A DNA stretch of 34,413 nt from contig CAIKNO010000274.1 in the NCBI GenBank assembly GCA_903828805.1, forward strand, positions 1-34,413, written 5' to 3'. Under the pieces are notes generated by a model that did not search any database, had not been told where the DNA came from, and saw only the letters and a program-made list of their open reading frames with translations. The translations under genes and the position numbers were made by a program. The DNA comes from an uncultured Sandaracinus sp. Lineage in GTDB: Bacteria; Myxococcota_A; Polyangia; Polyangiales; Sandaracinaceae. Shown piece by piece: positions 1-11,035 of this stretch (the stretch's first letter is position 1; each line of letters starts with the position of its first letter).

Positions 1-1
1 C

Positions 2-475
2 GCGAGCGGCTCCTCCGGCCCGGCCTTCGGCGGGGCGTCCGGCCCGCCACAGAGGCCGGCAGGGACCAACCCGGGCGGCATGATCGGGCGCTTCATCCGG
101 GAGGAGGACGCGCGCATGGCGGCCTCGGCCTACCGCGGGCCGCAGCGGATCGGCGGCCAAGACGAGAACGCCGTGCGGATCACCGAGGAGCTGCTCGAGC
201 GACTGCCGGCCGCGGAAGACGGCCCGGACGGCCCGTGTCGCGACGCGCTGAATCTTCGTGAAGCGACGGGCCAGGCGGGCGATGACGCGGAGCGGGCCGA
301 TTTCATGGCGTCGTGCCGCGCGCTTCCGCCGCTGCAGCAGCGCTGCCTGAGTCCCACCTACCAGCGGGCGAACTACGACGAGTGCACCCGCGCGACGACC
401 GCGATGCTCCGCGACGTGTCGGCCCAGACCGGCATCGACTTCGAGCATCCCGAGCGCGGACCCGCGGGACGCTGA
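2..475 (+). CDS. Hypothetical protein, C-terminal part (5' end truncated by the window edge)
   Basis: Frame is open from base 2 to the stop at 475; cysteine-containing C-terminal region (CRDALN...CRALPPLQQRCLSPTYQRANYDECTRATT). No family recognised. Confidence 0.6.
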   Translation, partial: ASGSSGPAFGGASGPPQRPAGTNPGGMIGRFIREEDARMAASAYRGPQRIGGQDENAVRITEELLERLPAAEDGPDGPCRDALNLREATGQAGDDAERADFMASCRALPPLQQRCLSPTYQRANYDECTRATTAMLRDVSAQTGIDFEHPERGPAGR

Positions 476-487
476 GGCCTTCGGCGT

Positions 488-505
488 CGGCCCGCCTCCG
501 GGCCG
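488..505. terminator. Candidate bidirectional terminator hairpin at a convergent junction
   Basis: Perfect 7-bp inverted repeat cggcccg-cctc-cgggccg between the stop at 475 (+) and the stop at 510 (-). No U-tract. Confidence 0.4.
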
Positions 506-509
506 CACG

Positions 510-1907
510 TCAGTCGTCCGAAGGGGCGTCGCCGACGGGGTCGCCGCCCTCGCGGCGAATCCCGAGCGCTCTCATCTTCTTGTAGAGGTGGCTCCGCTCG
601 AGTCCGAGGTCGGCCGCGGTGCGCGTGATGTGCCCGCGATGGTGCTCGAGCGCCCGCAGCAAGAGGCCACGCTCGGCCTCGTGCACCATCTCCTCGAGAG
701 GCGTCCCCGGGCGGTAGTGCCCGGACCCTTGTCCGGCGCCCAGGCTGCCCGCGTGCGCGCGCACGTCGGCCTCGTGCACGACCTGCCCGGGCACCAGGAT
801 CACGAGCCGCTCCACGACGTTCCGGAGCTCGCGAACGTTGCCCGGGAACGCGCATCGGCCGAGGGCGAGCAGGGCCCCTTCGCTGAAGCTCTTGCCACGA
901 CGGTCGTTGGCCGCGCACGAGAGGCGAAGGAAGTGCGCCGCGAGCAACGGGATGTCCTCGACGCGCTCCCCCAGGCTCGGCACCCGGATGGGCACCACGT
1001 GCAGCCGGTCGAAGAGGTCGGCCCGGAAGCGTCCCTCCTCGATCTCCTTCTTCAACGGCTTGTTCGTCGCGGCCACCACGCGCACGTCCACGGGGATCAC
1101 CCCGCTGCCACCGACGCGCTCGATCTCCCCCTCCTGCAACACGCGGAGCAGCTTCGCTTGCATGGGCAGCGGCATGTCGCCGACCTCGTCGAGGAAGAGC
1201 GTCCCCTTGGTGGCCCGCTCGAACTTTCCCCGCCTGGCCCGCGTCGCCCCGGTGAACGCGCCCGCCTCGTGCCCGAAGAGTTCGCTCTCGATGAGCTCGC
1301 TCGGCACCGCCGCGCAGTTCAGCTTCTCGAAGGGGCCGCGCGCCCGCCTCGACCCGCGATGGACCGCCTCCGCGACGAGCTCCTTGCCCGTGCCCCGCTC
1401 GCCGAGGATGAGCACGTTGGCGTTCGCGCTCGCGGCCAGCACGATCTGCTCCTGCAGCGCCCGCATCGGCGCGCTCTGGCCGAGCATCGCCGAGGGGTGA
1501 CCTGCACGCTCCCGCAAGGCCGCGTTCTCGCGGGCGAGGCTCGTGAACGCCAGCGCGCGCTCGAGCGAGAGCAGCAGCCTCTCGGTCCCGATCGGCTTCT
1601 CCAGAAAATCGTGGGCCCCCAGGCGCGTCGCCTGCACCGCGGTCTCGATCGTTCCCTGCCCGCTCATCACGAGGATCGGGGCCTCGACGCCCGCCTCGCG
1701 GAGGCTTCGCAAGAGCGACAGGCCGTCCGTGCCGGGCATGTTCACGTCGAGGAGGTACGCGTCGTAGGCGCGGACGCCGGCCTTCTCGAGGGCGATGGCG
1801 GCGCTGCCCGCCACGTCCACGTCGTAGTCCTCGACGCGCAGCGCGCGGGCGAGCGAGGACAGGATGTTCTTCTCGTCGTCGACGACGAGCACGGCCGCTC
1901 TGGACAT
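510..1907 (-). CDS. Sigma54-dependent NtrC-family response regulator (REC, AAA+, Fis-type HTH)
   Basis: REC (VVDDEKN, YLLDVNMPG), Walker A GERGTGKE, GAFTGA motif, LFLDEVGDMP, C-terminal HTH (ITRTAADLGLERSHLYKKMRALGI). Confidence 0.95.
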   Translation of the reverse strand: MSRAAVLVVDDEKNILSSLARALRVEDYDVDVAGSAAIALEKAGVRAYDAYLLDVNMPGTDGLSLLRSLREAGVEAPILVMSGQGTIETAVQATRLGAHDFLEKPIGTERLLLSLERALAFTSLARENAALRERAGHPSAMLGQSAPMRALQEQIVLAASANANVLILGERGTGKELVAEAVHRGSRRARGPFEKLNCAAVPSELIESELFGHEAGAFTGATRARRGKFERATKGTLFLDEVGDMPLPMQAKLLRVLQEGEIERVGGSGVIPVDVRVVAATNKPLKKEIEEGRFRADLFDRLHVVPIRVPSLGERVEDIPLLAAHFLRLSCAANDRRGKSFSEGALLALGRCAFPGNVRELRNVVERLVILVPGQVVHEADVRAHAGSLGAGQGSGHYRPGTPLEEMVHEAERGLLLRALEHHRGHITRTAADLGLERSHLYKKMRALGIRREGGDPVGDAPSDD

Positions 1908-1957
1908 GGTTCCTCACGCGGACCCGGGACGGCGAGAGCGCGCGCCCGGACGACCGC

Positions 1958-3400
<1,443 letters not shown>

Positions 3401-3408
3401 GGACACCG

Positions 3409-4917
3409 TCAATCGGACACCGGAATGCAGCCGCGCTCGCCGCCCGAAACGTCGGCCGGGCGATCCCCCGGGAGCCCGGAGCAGAAGAAGACACTCACCT
3501 CCGCGACGTTCGGCGCACCGGCGACGAGCTCCGCGCGGCCCCCGCCGACGCTGCGGCCACGCAGCATCGCGACGGTCGTGCCGAGCCCGGCGCCGGCACG
3601 CGGAGTCGAGGAGACGCTCTCCGCATGCACGCTGCCGAGCGCCGCCAGTCGCCCCGCCTGCCCTTGCAGGGCGTGCACGGCACCCGCGCCCGCGACGCCG
3701 CGGGAGGTGGCGCGCGGCGCGCCGATCGCGAGATCTCCGACTCCATCGTCGTCGAGGTCGCCCACGGCGAGCGCCGCGCCGAACGCGATCCCCTCCGCGC
3801 AGGCGGCGGGGTCGGCCACGTCGGCGCACGCGATGCGCACGGTGGACACCGGTTGCCCGGCCGCGCCGCAGGCCGGCGTTGCGCCGCCGAGGAGCGCGGT
3901 GCCGTCGAACACGTCGACCGCGTCGTCCCCGCCCACCCCGGGCGCCGCGCCCCCCGCGCGTCCGACCGCGAGGTCGGGCACCCCGTCGCCGTCGAGGTCG
4001 CCGAGCGCGAGCGCCGAGCCCCAGCCGGACATCCCCTCGAGGCACGCGCGCAAGACCGGGCTCACCCCCGCGGCCCCCGCGACGAGCGTGCCGACGAGGA
4101 CCCGCTCGGGGCTGCCTTGAGCCCAGGCCGCGAACATCACGCTGGAGGGGTCGAGCACGGCGACCGCGAGCCCAGCGCCGAGCCTGGCCTCCGGGGGGAG
4201 CGAGGCCGCACCGAGGTCGAGCCGCTCCAGCGCCGCGCTGCCCGAGGCGAGGCGGTAGACCGCGCCGCCGCCGGACGCCTCGGGGGCGCCGAAGAGGGCC
4301 ACGCCGGCGGGATGCTCGGCGGGCGCGCCCGTCGTCTCGTCCCGCGTGCCGATGCCCACGCTGGAGGCCCCGAGCCCCTCTCCGGGCAGACCTGCGACGC
4401 TCTGGAAGTTGGGCAGCTGATCCTCGCATCGGATCTGCACCTGGCCGGTCACGCTCGCCGGGACCGCGACGCAGCCGTGAAAGGTCGCCCCGCCCGGGAT
4501 GGACCATCCAGGGAAGGCCGCGATGCTGACCCCGCTGCCGGCGCTGCAATCGCCCGAGTCGCAGCCCGCGAAGGCGATCCCGTCCCCGAGCCGCATCGAG
4601 GCGGCCTGCGGCTCGCCATCGAACCCGAACAGGACACGGAAGCCCGAGCCCTCCCCCGTCCCCGGCCCCCCGCTGACGGCGAGCCGCGAGACCCGGAGCC
4701 CCCGGACCGTCGCGTCCACCGTCGAGAGGGAACTCCCGAACGCGCCTGCCCCCGCGGAGACCCCGCGGACCACGAAGACCGGCGCGTCGTCGCGGAACCC
4801 CGGGAACGGCGTCGGGTCGCACGCCGACACCCCGAGCGCCGAGGCCACGACGAGCGCGGCGCGCCGCACGCGCGGCACCGCCGACGAGAAGACCGCGGAG
4901 AAGGACGCAGCGCGCAT
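3409..4917 (-). CDS. Secreted FG-GAP/integrin-alpha-like repeat lipoprotein
   Basis: N-terminal signal with lipobox-like ALGVSAC; Ca-binding FG-GAP motifs [14 protein letters not shown] and [17 protein letters not shown]. Ends 8 bp before the downstream regulator start. Confidence 0.85.
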   Translation of the reverse strand: MRAASFSAVFSSAVPRVRRAALVVASALGVSACDPTPFPGFRDDAPVFVVRGVSAGAGAFGSSLSTVDATVRGLRVSRLAVSGGPGTGEGSGFRVLFGFDGEPQAASMRLGDGIAFAGCDSGDCSAGSGVSIAAFPGWSIPGGATFHGCVAVPASVTGQVQIRCEDQLPNFQSVAGLPGEGLGASSVGIGTRDETTGAPAEHPAGVALFGAPEASGGGAVYRLASGSAALERLDLGAASLPPEARLGAGLAVAVLDPSSVMFAAWAQGSPERVLVGTLVAGAAGVSPVLRACLEGMSGWGSALALGDLDGDGVPDLAVGRAGGAAPGVGGDDAVDVFDGTALLGGATPACGAAGQPVSTVRIACADVADPAACAEGIAFGAALAVGDLDDDGVGDLAIGAPRATSRGVAGAGAVHALQGQAGRLAALGSVHAESVSSTPRAGAGLGTTVAMLRGRSVGGGRAELVAGAPNVAEVSVFFCSGLPGDRPADVSGGERGCIPVSD

Positions 4918-4919
4918 GA

Positions 4920-6539
4920 TCAGAACCTCCCCGTGAGCGCGACCCCGAGCCCACCGGCGCGCGGCTCGACGAGCGGCGCGAGCGCCCAGTCGCGCGGCTC
5001 GAGCACCGTGCCTTCCGACGGGGGCAGGGGGTCGTACAAGGCGTAGTAGAGCGAGAGGGCCCCGAGGATCCCGGCGAGCCCGAACGCGCCGTCGGCGCCG
5101 ATGGTCAGGTAGAACCCCTGATCGATCCGGGGATCCGACGTCGCCAGCACCCCCGCATCGCGGTCGAGCTGGAGCCCCCGACGGAACTCGTCGGCGACGA
5201 CGCCGAGGGCCACCCCCGCCCCCGCCGCGAGCACCCCGAACACGCCCGTGACCCACGCAGCGCTCCGGTTCACGTCGGGCCGGAGGCGGACCCGCACCGG
5301 CGTCAGCTGGCCGCGCTGCACCTCGATGGCGCGCGACCACGTCTTCATGCCGTTCGATTCGACCCGGAGCGCGTGCGGTCCCGCGGGCACGTCGCCCTCC
5401 CACGGCACCGCCCCCACGCGCTCGCCGTCGATGGAGACCCATCCCCCCGCGGTGCTCGCGAGCACCCGCACCCGACCGAAGGCGACCCGCGCCAGGTCCA
5501 CCCTCAACGGGCTGACCCTGCCGACCTGCACGTCCACCTCGCGCTCGACGGCGGCGTAGCCCGGGCGCTCGACCCACACCCGGTGGGAACCGACCGGCAG
5601 CGGGCCCTCGAACGGCGTCTGTCCGCGCGCGCCGATGCTCCGGTCGTCGATGAACACGTCCGCGCCCGGCGGCTCGGTCACGACCCGGACGTAGCCGAGG
5701 AACTCGCCCTGGCTGAGGTTGACCACGACGACGTAGACCTTGCCCGGCTCGATGGTCACGTCTTGCTCGGCGACGTTGAAATCGGAGTGCTGGATGCGAA
5801 GCCGGTACGCCCCCTGCTCGAGGGTCGCGGAGTACGGGGAGTAGCCCCGCGCCACCTCACGGCCTCCCGCATCGACGACGGTCACGGTCGCACCGACGGG
5901 CGTCGTGCGCACCGAGACGAGGGACTTGAAGTCGCGCGGAAGATCCGCCGGCGTCGAGGCCGTCGGCGTGCCCGAGGGAGGGGGGCTCGATGCGACGTCG
6001 GGGGGGCCTTGCCCCTCGTCGGCAGGGGCCGGTGCGGGGGCCGTGTTCGCCTCCGACGGCGCCTCCTCGGGGACCACGACCGCCCCCGTCGGGCCGGGCT
6101 CGCCCGACGCCGCGGCGCCCTCGGCCGGCGCACGCTCCGGCGCGCCCGACGAGGGCGGGTCCGCGGTGCCTGCGGTGCGTGACGCATCGAGCGCCAGCTG
6201 CAGGCGGCCGACGCGCCGTTCGACCGCCGCGCGATCGCTGGCGCGCGGATCGCTCGCCAGATACCGGCCGAAGTACGTGATCGCCCGGTCCGGGCTGCCC
6301 GCGTTCTCGAACGCGACCGCCGCGTTGTACAGGAATGCGCTGAAGGGCTCGGCGGCATACGCCGCCTCGAACTCCGAGGCCGCCATCAGGAAGCGCCCCT
6401 GGAGGTAGTACGCCTGACCCTGCTCCATCCGCGCGCGCGCGACTTCGATCGAAGGCCGCTCGGCCTGGGCCATCACGACCCCCGGCACCGCCACCAGGAT
6501 TCCCCACGAGCACAGCCACGAGAGCCAACACGCGCGCAT
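4920..6539 (-). CDS. TPR and PEGA domain protein with signal peptide and C-terminal hydrophobic segments
   Basis: Signal peptide [29 protein letters not shown]-like [25 protein letters not shown]; three PEGA-like units (e.g. [19 protein letters not shown]). Confidence 0.85.
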   Translation of the reverse strand: MRACWLSWLCSWGILVAVPGVVMAQAERPSIEVARARMEQGQAYYLQGRFLMAASEFEAAYAAEPFSAFLYNAAVAFENAGSPDRAITYFGRYLASDPRASDRAAVERRVGRLQLALDASRTAGTADPPSSGAPERAPAEGAAASGEPGPTGAVVVPEEAPSEANTAPAPAPADEGQGPPDVASSPPPSGTPTASTPADLPRDFKSLVSVRTTPVGATVTVVDAGGREVARGYSPYSATLEQGAYRLRIQHSDFNVAEQDVTIEPGKVYVVVVNLSQGEFLGYVRVVTEPPGADVFIDDRSIGARGQTPFEGPLPVGSHRVWVERPGYAAVEREVDVQVGRVSPLRVDLARVAFGRVRVLASTAGGWVSIDGERVGAVPWEGDVPAGPHALRVESNGMKTWSRAIEVQRGQLTPVRVRLRPDVNRSAAWVTGVFGVLAAGAGVALGVVADEFRRGLQLDRDAGVLATSDPRIDQGFYLTIGADGAFGLAGILGALSLYYALYDPLPPSEGTVLEPRDWALAPLVEPRAGGLGVALTGRF

Positions 6540-6586
6540 CGATGCACCCCGCCGAGGGGCGTAGCATACGCCCTGCGCCCGCGCGG

Positions 6587-7024
6587 TCAGTCGATGATCG
6601 CGAAACGCAGCGCGCGGCGCTCCTCGCCGCGGAGGATCACCAGATCCAGCTCGCTCGCGACGCGCAGACTCGTCCACGCCGTGTAGGCGTCCTCGGGGCG
6701 CTCGATGCCCTGGCCGTTGACGGCCACCAGCGTGTCGCCCGGGAGCAGATCGATGCCCTCGAAGAGCGCCTCGTCGTGCAGGGCCGTCAAGCGGAACCCG
6801 ACGAAGTGGCCGTCGCGCACGTCCGCCGCGGTCTCGACCGTCTGCAGGAAGCGCCCGAGGCCGCCCTCGAGCACCGCGTCCAGGGCGGCACGACGGATGA
6901 CGCTCTGATGGGCCACCACGGGCGGGGGAGGGGCGGCCTCGACCGGCGCCTGAGGTGCGGGCCGCGGAGCCGCGCCGCACGCAGTGAGGGAGAGCGCGAA
7001 CGCCGCACGAACGATGGGACGCAT
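6587..7024 (-). CDS. PDZ-domain lipoprotein (GspC-PDZ-like)
   Basis: Lipobox-like LTAC near N-terminus; PDZ core FEGIDLLPGDTLVAVNGQGIERPEDAYTAW...LVILRGEERRALRFAI. Confidence 0.75.
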   Translation of the reverse strand: MRPIVRAAFALSLTACGAAPRPAPQAPVEAAPPPPVVAHQSVIRRAALDAVLEGGLGRFLQTVETAADVRDGHFVGFRLTALHDEALFEGIDLLPGDTLVAVNGQGIERPEDAYTAWTSLRVASELDLVILRGEERRALRFAIID

Positions 7025-7089
7025 TCCCCGTCGGTTATCAGGAAGGCCCGGCCGGGTCCAGACATCGGCCGCCCCGACGCGGCGAGGGC

Positions 7090-7737
7090 TCACGCGCCGA
7101 CGACGCGGAGGGTCTCTTCCAGGATCTCGCGGGCGACCTCCTCGACGGGCCGGTGGGCGTCGATCCACACGATCCGCTCCCCGGGGAAGTGCGCCCCCAT
7201 GGACCGATAGAAGGCGGCGAGCTGGGACTGCAAACCGCGGTCGTCATAGAGCTCTCGGCCGCCGCGCCGCTCGATCCGCCGGCGTTCCGAGACCTCGTCG
7301 GGCACGTCGAGCACGAGGGTGAGGTCGGGCCTCCGGGCGTGGCGGTTGATCTCCTTGACCCAGTCCACGGTCGCCTGCGCGCCCCCGCCCGTGATCGACT
7401 GGTACGCCACCGACGAGTGGTAGTACCGATCGCTGAGCACCACCGTTCCCTCCCCGCACTGCGGCAGGATCGTCGCGTCGTTGTGATCCATCCGGTCCGC
7501 CGCGAAGAGCAGCGCCATCGTCCGCCAGTCCGGCGCCCGCGGCCCCGTCGGCCCGGGCACGACCAGCCGTCCGGAGAGGATCTGTCGGATCTGCACGCCG
7601 ATGGGGCCGTCGCTCGGCTCGCGGGTGGCGTGCACCGCCCGCCCCGATCGGCGGAGGCTGTCGAAGAGTCGCTTGGTGTGGGTCGTGGTGCCGACCCCGT
7701 CGCCACCCTCGAGCACCACGAACGCCGCGTCGGACAT
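7090..7737 (-). CDS. tmk: Thymidylate kinase (dTMP kinase)
   Basis: FVVLEGGDGVGTTTHTKRLFDSLRRSG...TREPSDGPIG, LLFAADRMDH, VVLSDRYYHSSVAYQ, LVLDVP. P-loop Lys replaced by Thr. Confidence 0.9.
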   Translation of the reverse strand: MSDAAFVVLEGGDGVGTTTHTKRLFDSLRRSGRAVHATREPSDGPIGVQIRQILSGRLVVPGPTGPRAPDWRTMALLFAADRMDHNDATILPQCGEGTVVLSDRYYHSSVAYQSITGGGAQATVDWVKEINRHARRPDLTLVLDVPDEVSERRRIERRGGRELYDDRGLQSQLAAFYRSMGAHFPGERIVWIDAHRPVEEVAREILEETLRVVGA

Positions 7738-7782
7738 GACCGCACCGTACCAGAGGTCGGGCAGCTCGCCCGCCGAGCGCCC

Positions 7783-10056
7783 TCAGAACTTGTACGTCAC
7801 GCCCGCCCGCGGATAGATCCGGAGGTCGGCCGCGTCCGCGAGGAAGCCGCTGAGCAGTCGGCGGTGGTCCCGCGGCTGGGCCAGCACGCCCTCGAAGAGC
7901 GCCCACACGTTCCAGTTCGGGCTGAGGACGAAATCGACCGCGCCGCCGAGCCGGAGGCGGGCCATCGTCTGACGCTGCGGGTCGCAGGCCAGCCCCGTCG
8001 AGGTGGCGCGGCAGATCTCCTCGCCGGGGATGTCGTGCTCCGAGCTCGCTTCGAGCTCGACGAAAGCGCCGGACTGCCTCGCGGTCGCGGCGTACTCGTC
8101 GCTCGAGACGTCGACCCCGAGCCACAACGAGACCGACGCCACCGGCTCGAGGAGCAGCGAGACCGTGCCCTCGAGCGAGAAGAGCGCGGTGTTCACCGGC
8201 ATGTCGAAGCGGGTCCCCGCACCCGGCCGCGCGACACAGTCCTGCTGGACGCTCCCCGAGCGCACGGTCTGGATGCCGGGCATGACCGGGTCGCCGTCGC
8301 AGTTCGACCACGAAGGCTCCGACAAGCTGACGCTCGGCCCGATGCCTCCACCGAAGCGCGCCTGACCCCCCACGGCGAGCTGCCGGAGGATGCGCGTGCC
8401 GACCCGGACCCGGCCCTCGAACTCCGTGATGCGCCCGAACGTGCGGATCGTGACGCCCGCATCCACCAGCTCGTGAAGGCCGATGCCGAGCCGGAGCTCC
8501 CCGAGGTACGGCCAACCGGTCGACAGGTCGAGCATCGGATGGTTCATCGCGATCGGCAGCGCCGAGTGGGAGGTCCCCTCCGCCGCCTGCTCCTCGCTCG
8601 AGTCCCGCAGCGAGGCCTCGACGGTGAGGCCCGGCCCGAACTCGACCAGGCGCTGCTCGCGGAACGTCTCGTGTCCCGGCGCACGCACCTCGAACACGTG
8701 GTCGCCGACGGGGATTCGCCCTTCGTACGGGACCGCGCCCACGTCGCGTCCGTCGATGCTCAACGTGGCGCCGCCCTCGATGTCCTGCGCGAGGCGAACC
8801 CGAAGCGGCACCGCCATCGGCACGAGCGACAACGAGCGCTCGCAGCGTTCTGCCTGCGCGGCGTCCGGGGCGGTCGAACACGTGAAGCTGACCTCCTCGT
8901 GGCCGGGCGCGCGCACGATGACGGCGTGGGTTCCGGGGTCCGGCTGGTTCACGACGTACGGCGCCGCGCGCTCGTCGCCGTCCACCGTGACCCGCGCTCC
9001 CTGCGGGCTCGTCACCACGATATCGATGCGCCCCGACGGTCCCATCTCGCGCGTCAGCTGCGCGTCGACGCTGCTCGTCTGACCGGCGGCCACCTGCACC
9101 TCGCGGCGGAACGGCAGGTACCCCTCGGCCATGACCTGCACGACGTAGTTGCCGGGGGCGAGGCCCTCCGCCGAGAACGCGCCTTCGGCGAGCTCGCGCC
9201 CGTTCACCCGGACGCGGGCCGCCCCGACGTCGGTGATGACGGCGATGGTCCCGGTCGTGGGCGCGACCGACGCCCGACGGAGCTGCGCCGTCACGGACGC
9301 CCGCTGCCCCGCCTGCACGAGTACCTGCGCGGCATACGGCTGCAGCTCCGTGCCCGCGGGGCGGATCTCGAGCTGGTGCATCCCGGCCGGCACGTCGTCG
9401 AGGACGGTCGTCGTGGCGCCGACGGGGCGTCCGTCGAGGAAGATCGGCGCGCCTTGCTCGTCCGCGGCCACCAGGATGGAGCCCGTGCGGGGGGCCTCCC
9501 GCTCGAGCATCGCCGCGACCCGGACGACCTGCCCTCCCTGCACGTCCACCCATTGCTGGAACGGCCTGAAGCCGTCCCGCTGGATCTCGACCTGATGGCG
9601 CCCCGGCGGGAGGTTCTCGACCCGCAGGGGCATGGCCCCGAGCGTGCCGCCGCCCACGGGCTGCCCGTCGATGCGCACCGTCGCGCCGCGGGCATCGTCG
9701 TTGGCCGACGCCACCTCGATCACCCCGAGCGCCCGGAGCACGGCGCGAAATGTCTCCCGACGCCGCGCCACGCTGACGCCCAGCCGCGCCTCTTCGAAGT
9801 TGGGAAGCCGGAAGATGAGCGTGTGAGGGCCGGGCACGACCCTCGCCGCAGGGATGGGCGTGACGCCGAGCGCGGGCCCCTCGGTGCTGTCGAGAAAGAC
9901 CTGCGCGCCGGGGGGAACCGACTCGATGTTCACGGGGACTTCCCGCTGCGCCGAAGCGCGCGACGGCAGCCCCGCGAACGAGCACGCGAAGGCCAAGGCC
10001 ACCGCCGAGAACGCACACAGGCTGCGCCGACTCCCACGAGCACACGACAACGTCAT
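7783..10056 (-). CDS. Six-PEGA-repeat protein with C-terminal outer-membrane beta-barrel-like region
   Basis: Signal peptide ending SRASAQ; repeated PEGA units (VPPGAQVFLDS, GAPIFLDGRPVGA, GATLSIDGRDVGAVPYEG and others); C-terminus RIYPRAGVTYKF with terminal Phe. Confidence 0.85.
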   Translation of the reverse strand: MTLSCARGSRRSLCAFSAVALAFACSFAGLPSRASAQREVPVNIESVPPGAQVFLDSTEGPALGVTPIPAARVVPGPHTLIFRLPNFEEARLGVSVARRRETFRAVLRALGVIEVASANDDARGATVRIDGQPVGGGTLGAMPLRVENLPPGRHQVEIQRDGFRPFQQWVDVQGGQVVRVAAMLEREAPRTGSILVAADEQGAPIFLDGRPVGATTTVLDDVPAGMHQLEIRPAGTELQPYAAQVLVQAGQRASVTAQLRRASVAPTTGTIAVITDVGAARVRVNGRELAEGAFSAEGLAPGNYVVQVMAEGYLPFRREVQVAAGQTSSVDAQLTREMGPSGRIDIVVTSPQGARVTVDGDERAAPYVVNQPDPGTHAVIVRAPGHEEVSFTCSTAPDAAQAERCERSLSLVPMAVPLRVRLAQDIEGGATLSIDGRDVGAVPYEGRIPVGDHVFEVRAPGHETFREQRLVEFGPGLTVEASLRDSSEEQAAEGTSHSALPIAMNHPMLDLSTGWPYLGELRLGIGLHELVDAGVTIRTFGRITEFEGRVRVGTRILRQLAVGGQARFGGGIGPSVSLSEPSWSNCDGDPVMPGIQTVRSGSVQQDCVARPGAGTRFDMPVNTALFSLEGTVSLLLEPVASVSLWLGVDVSSDEYAATARQSGAFVELEASSEHDIPGEEICRATSTGLACDPQRQTMARLRLGGAVDFVLSPNWNVWALFEGVLAQPRDHRRLLSGFLADAADLRIYPRAGVTYKF

Positions 10057-10239
10057 TCCGCCTCCGAAGTGGCGCGGGGCGGGCCCGGCGCCTCCCCGTG
10101 CATAGCCGCAGCGCACCCCGAAGATCAAGCGAAGGGGGCGCCTCGCCGCGACTCGCTGGACCTGCCTCGAGGACAGTTCGCCGGCGCCTCCCGGGCGGAA
10201 GACAAGCCTTCTCGAGGGCCTCGCCCCGAGGACGCGGAC

Positions 10240-10842
10240 TCACATGGGCAGGGGCGCTGCGCCGTCCGGGGACCCAGCGAACAGCATCGTCGCGGACTCC
10301 GGGCCCGCCCCGCGCTTCGTCGAACCACGCGGGCGGCCCCGCTTGCGAGGAGCCTCGAGCGCAGCGGTGTGCCCGGGGCGGAGCCCGCCGCCGGCGAGCG
10401 TCTCGAGCCGCGTCGAGAGCGCGGGGTCGTGCGCCGAGAACACGCGGGCATAGGCCAGGGCCTGCTGCGCGAGGCCATCGAGCGCGCCCGCGCACCCCGC
10501 GACCGATTGCCGCGCCTGCTCGAGCGCCCGCTCCGCCTCCTCGAGGCGAACCTGCGCCGACACGAGGGCGTCCTCGGCCTCCTCGAGCACCTGGCGATCG
10601 ACGTTGGGAAACCGCACCTCCGCCAGGGGTCCGGCGAAGAGGTCGAGGACGCCCTCGGCGAGCGCCGAGACCGGGCGGCGCGCCGGGCCATCGGACGCCT
10701 GCCCCGCGGGGTGCGACGGCCGCGACGGGGTCTCGGGGTCGAACGACTCCGGCATGTCTTGCGCGGCCTCGTCGGCGCGGGCGGCGAGGGCCGACGCGTT
10801 GAGCGCCGGGTCGGGAGCGAAGGACGGGGAACTCGACGACAT
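10240..10842 (-). CDS. Coiled-coil protein with C-terminal AT-hook-like motif
   Basis: Strong RBS (gaggaggcaac-ATG); helical VLEEAEDALVSAQVRLEEAERALEQARQSVAG; C-terminal APRKRGRPRGSTKRG matches an AT-hook core. Confidence 0.75.
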   Translation of the reverse strand: MSSSSPSFAPDPALNASALAARADEAAQDMPESFDPETPSRPSHPAGQASDGPARRPVSALAEGVLDLFAGPLAEVRFPNVDRQVLEEAEDALVSAQVRLEEAERALEQARQSVAGCAGALDGLAQQALAYARVFSAHDPALSTRLETLAGGGLRPGHTAALEAPRKRGRPRGSTKRGAGPESATMLFAGSPDGAAPLPM

Positions 10843-10911
10843 GTTGCCTCCTCGTGGTCGGGCCGGCGGGGTCGCGAAGCGCGGACCGGACGAGCACCTG
10901 AACAAGGTTTC

Positions 10912-10939
10912 AGTATTCACAGGCTTCGCGAGGATGCAA
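10912..10939 (-). promoter_or_regulatory. Weak candidate sigma70-like promoter for the AT-hook protein gene
   Basis: On the minus strand TTGCAT-16 bp-AATACT upstream of the start at 10842. Both boxes are poor matches. Confidence 0.25.
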
Positions 10940-11035
10940 GCCGATCCGTGCAGCGGGCGCCCGAAGGCGCGTGCCGGAGCGGCCACGCGACGGACGACCC
11001 CGGCAGGGGCGCCGAGCGCCCCGCGTCCTCGGCGT

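Noticed and set aside
7244-10897. 1217-aa minus-strand ORF overlapping the PEGA-barrel gene in another frame
   Set aside because: Arg/Gly/Ala-rich frame-shifted translation; the real frame gives a signal peptide and PEGA repeats.
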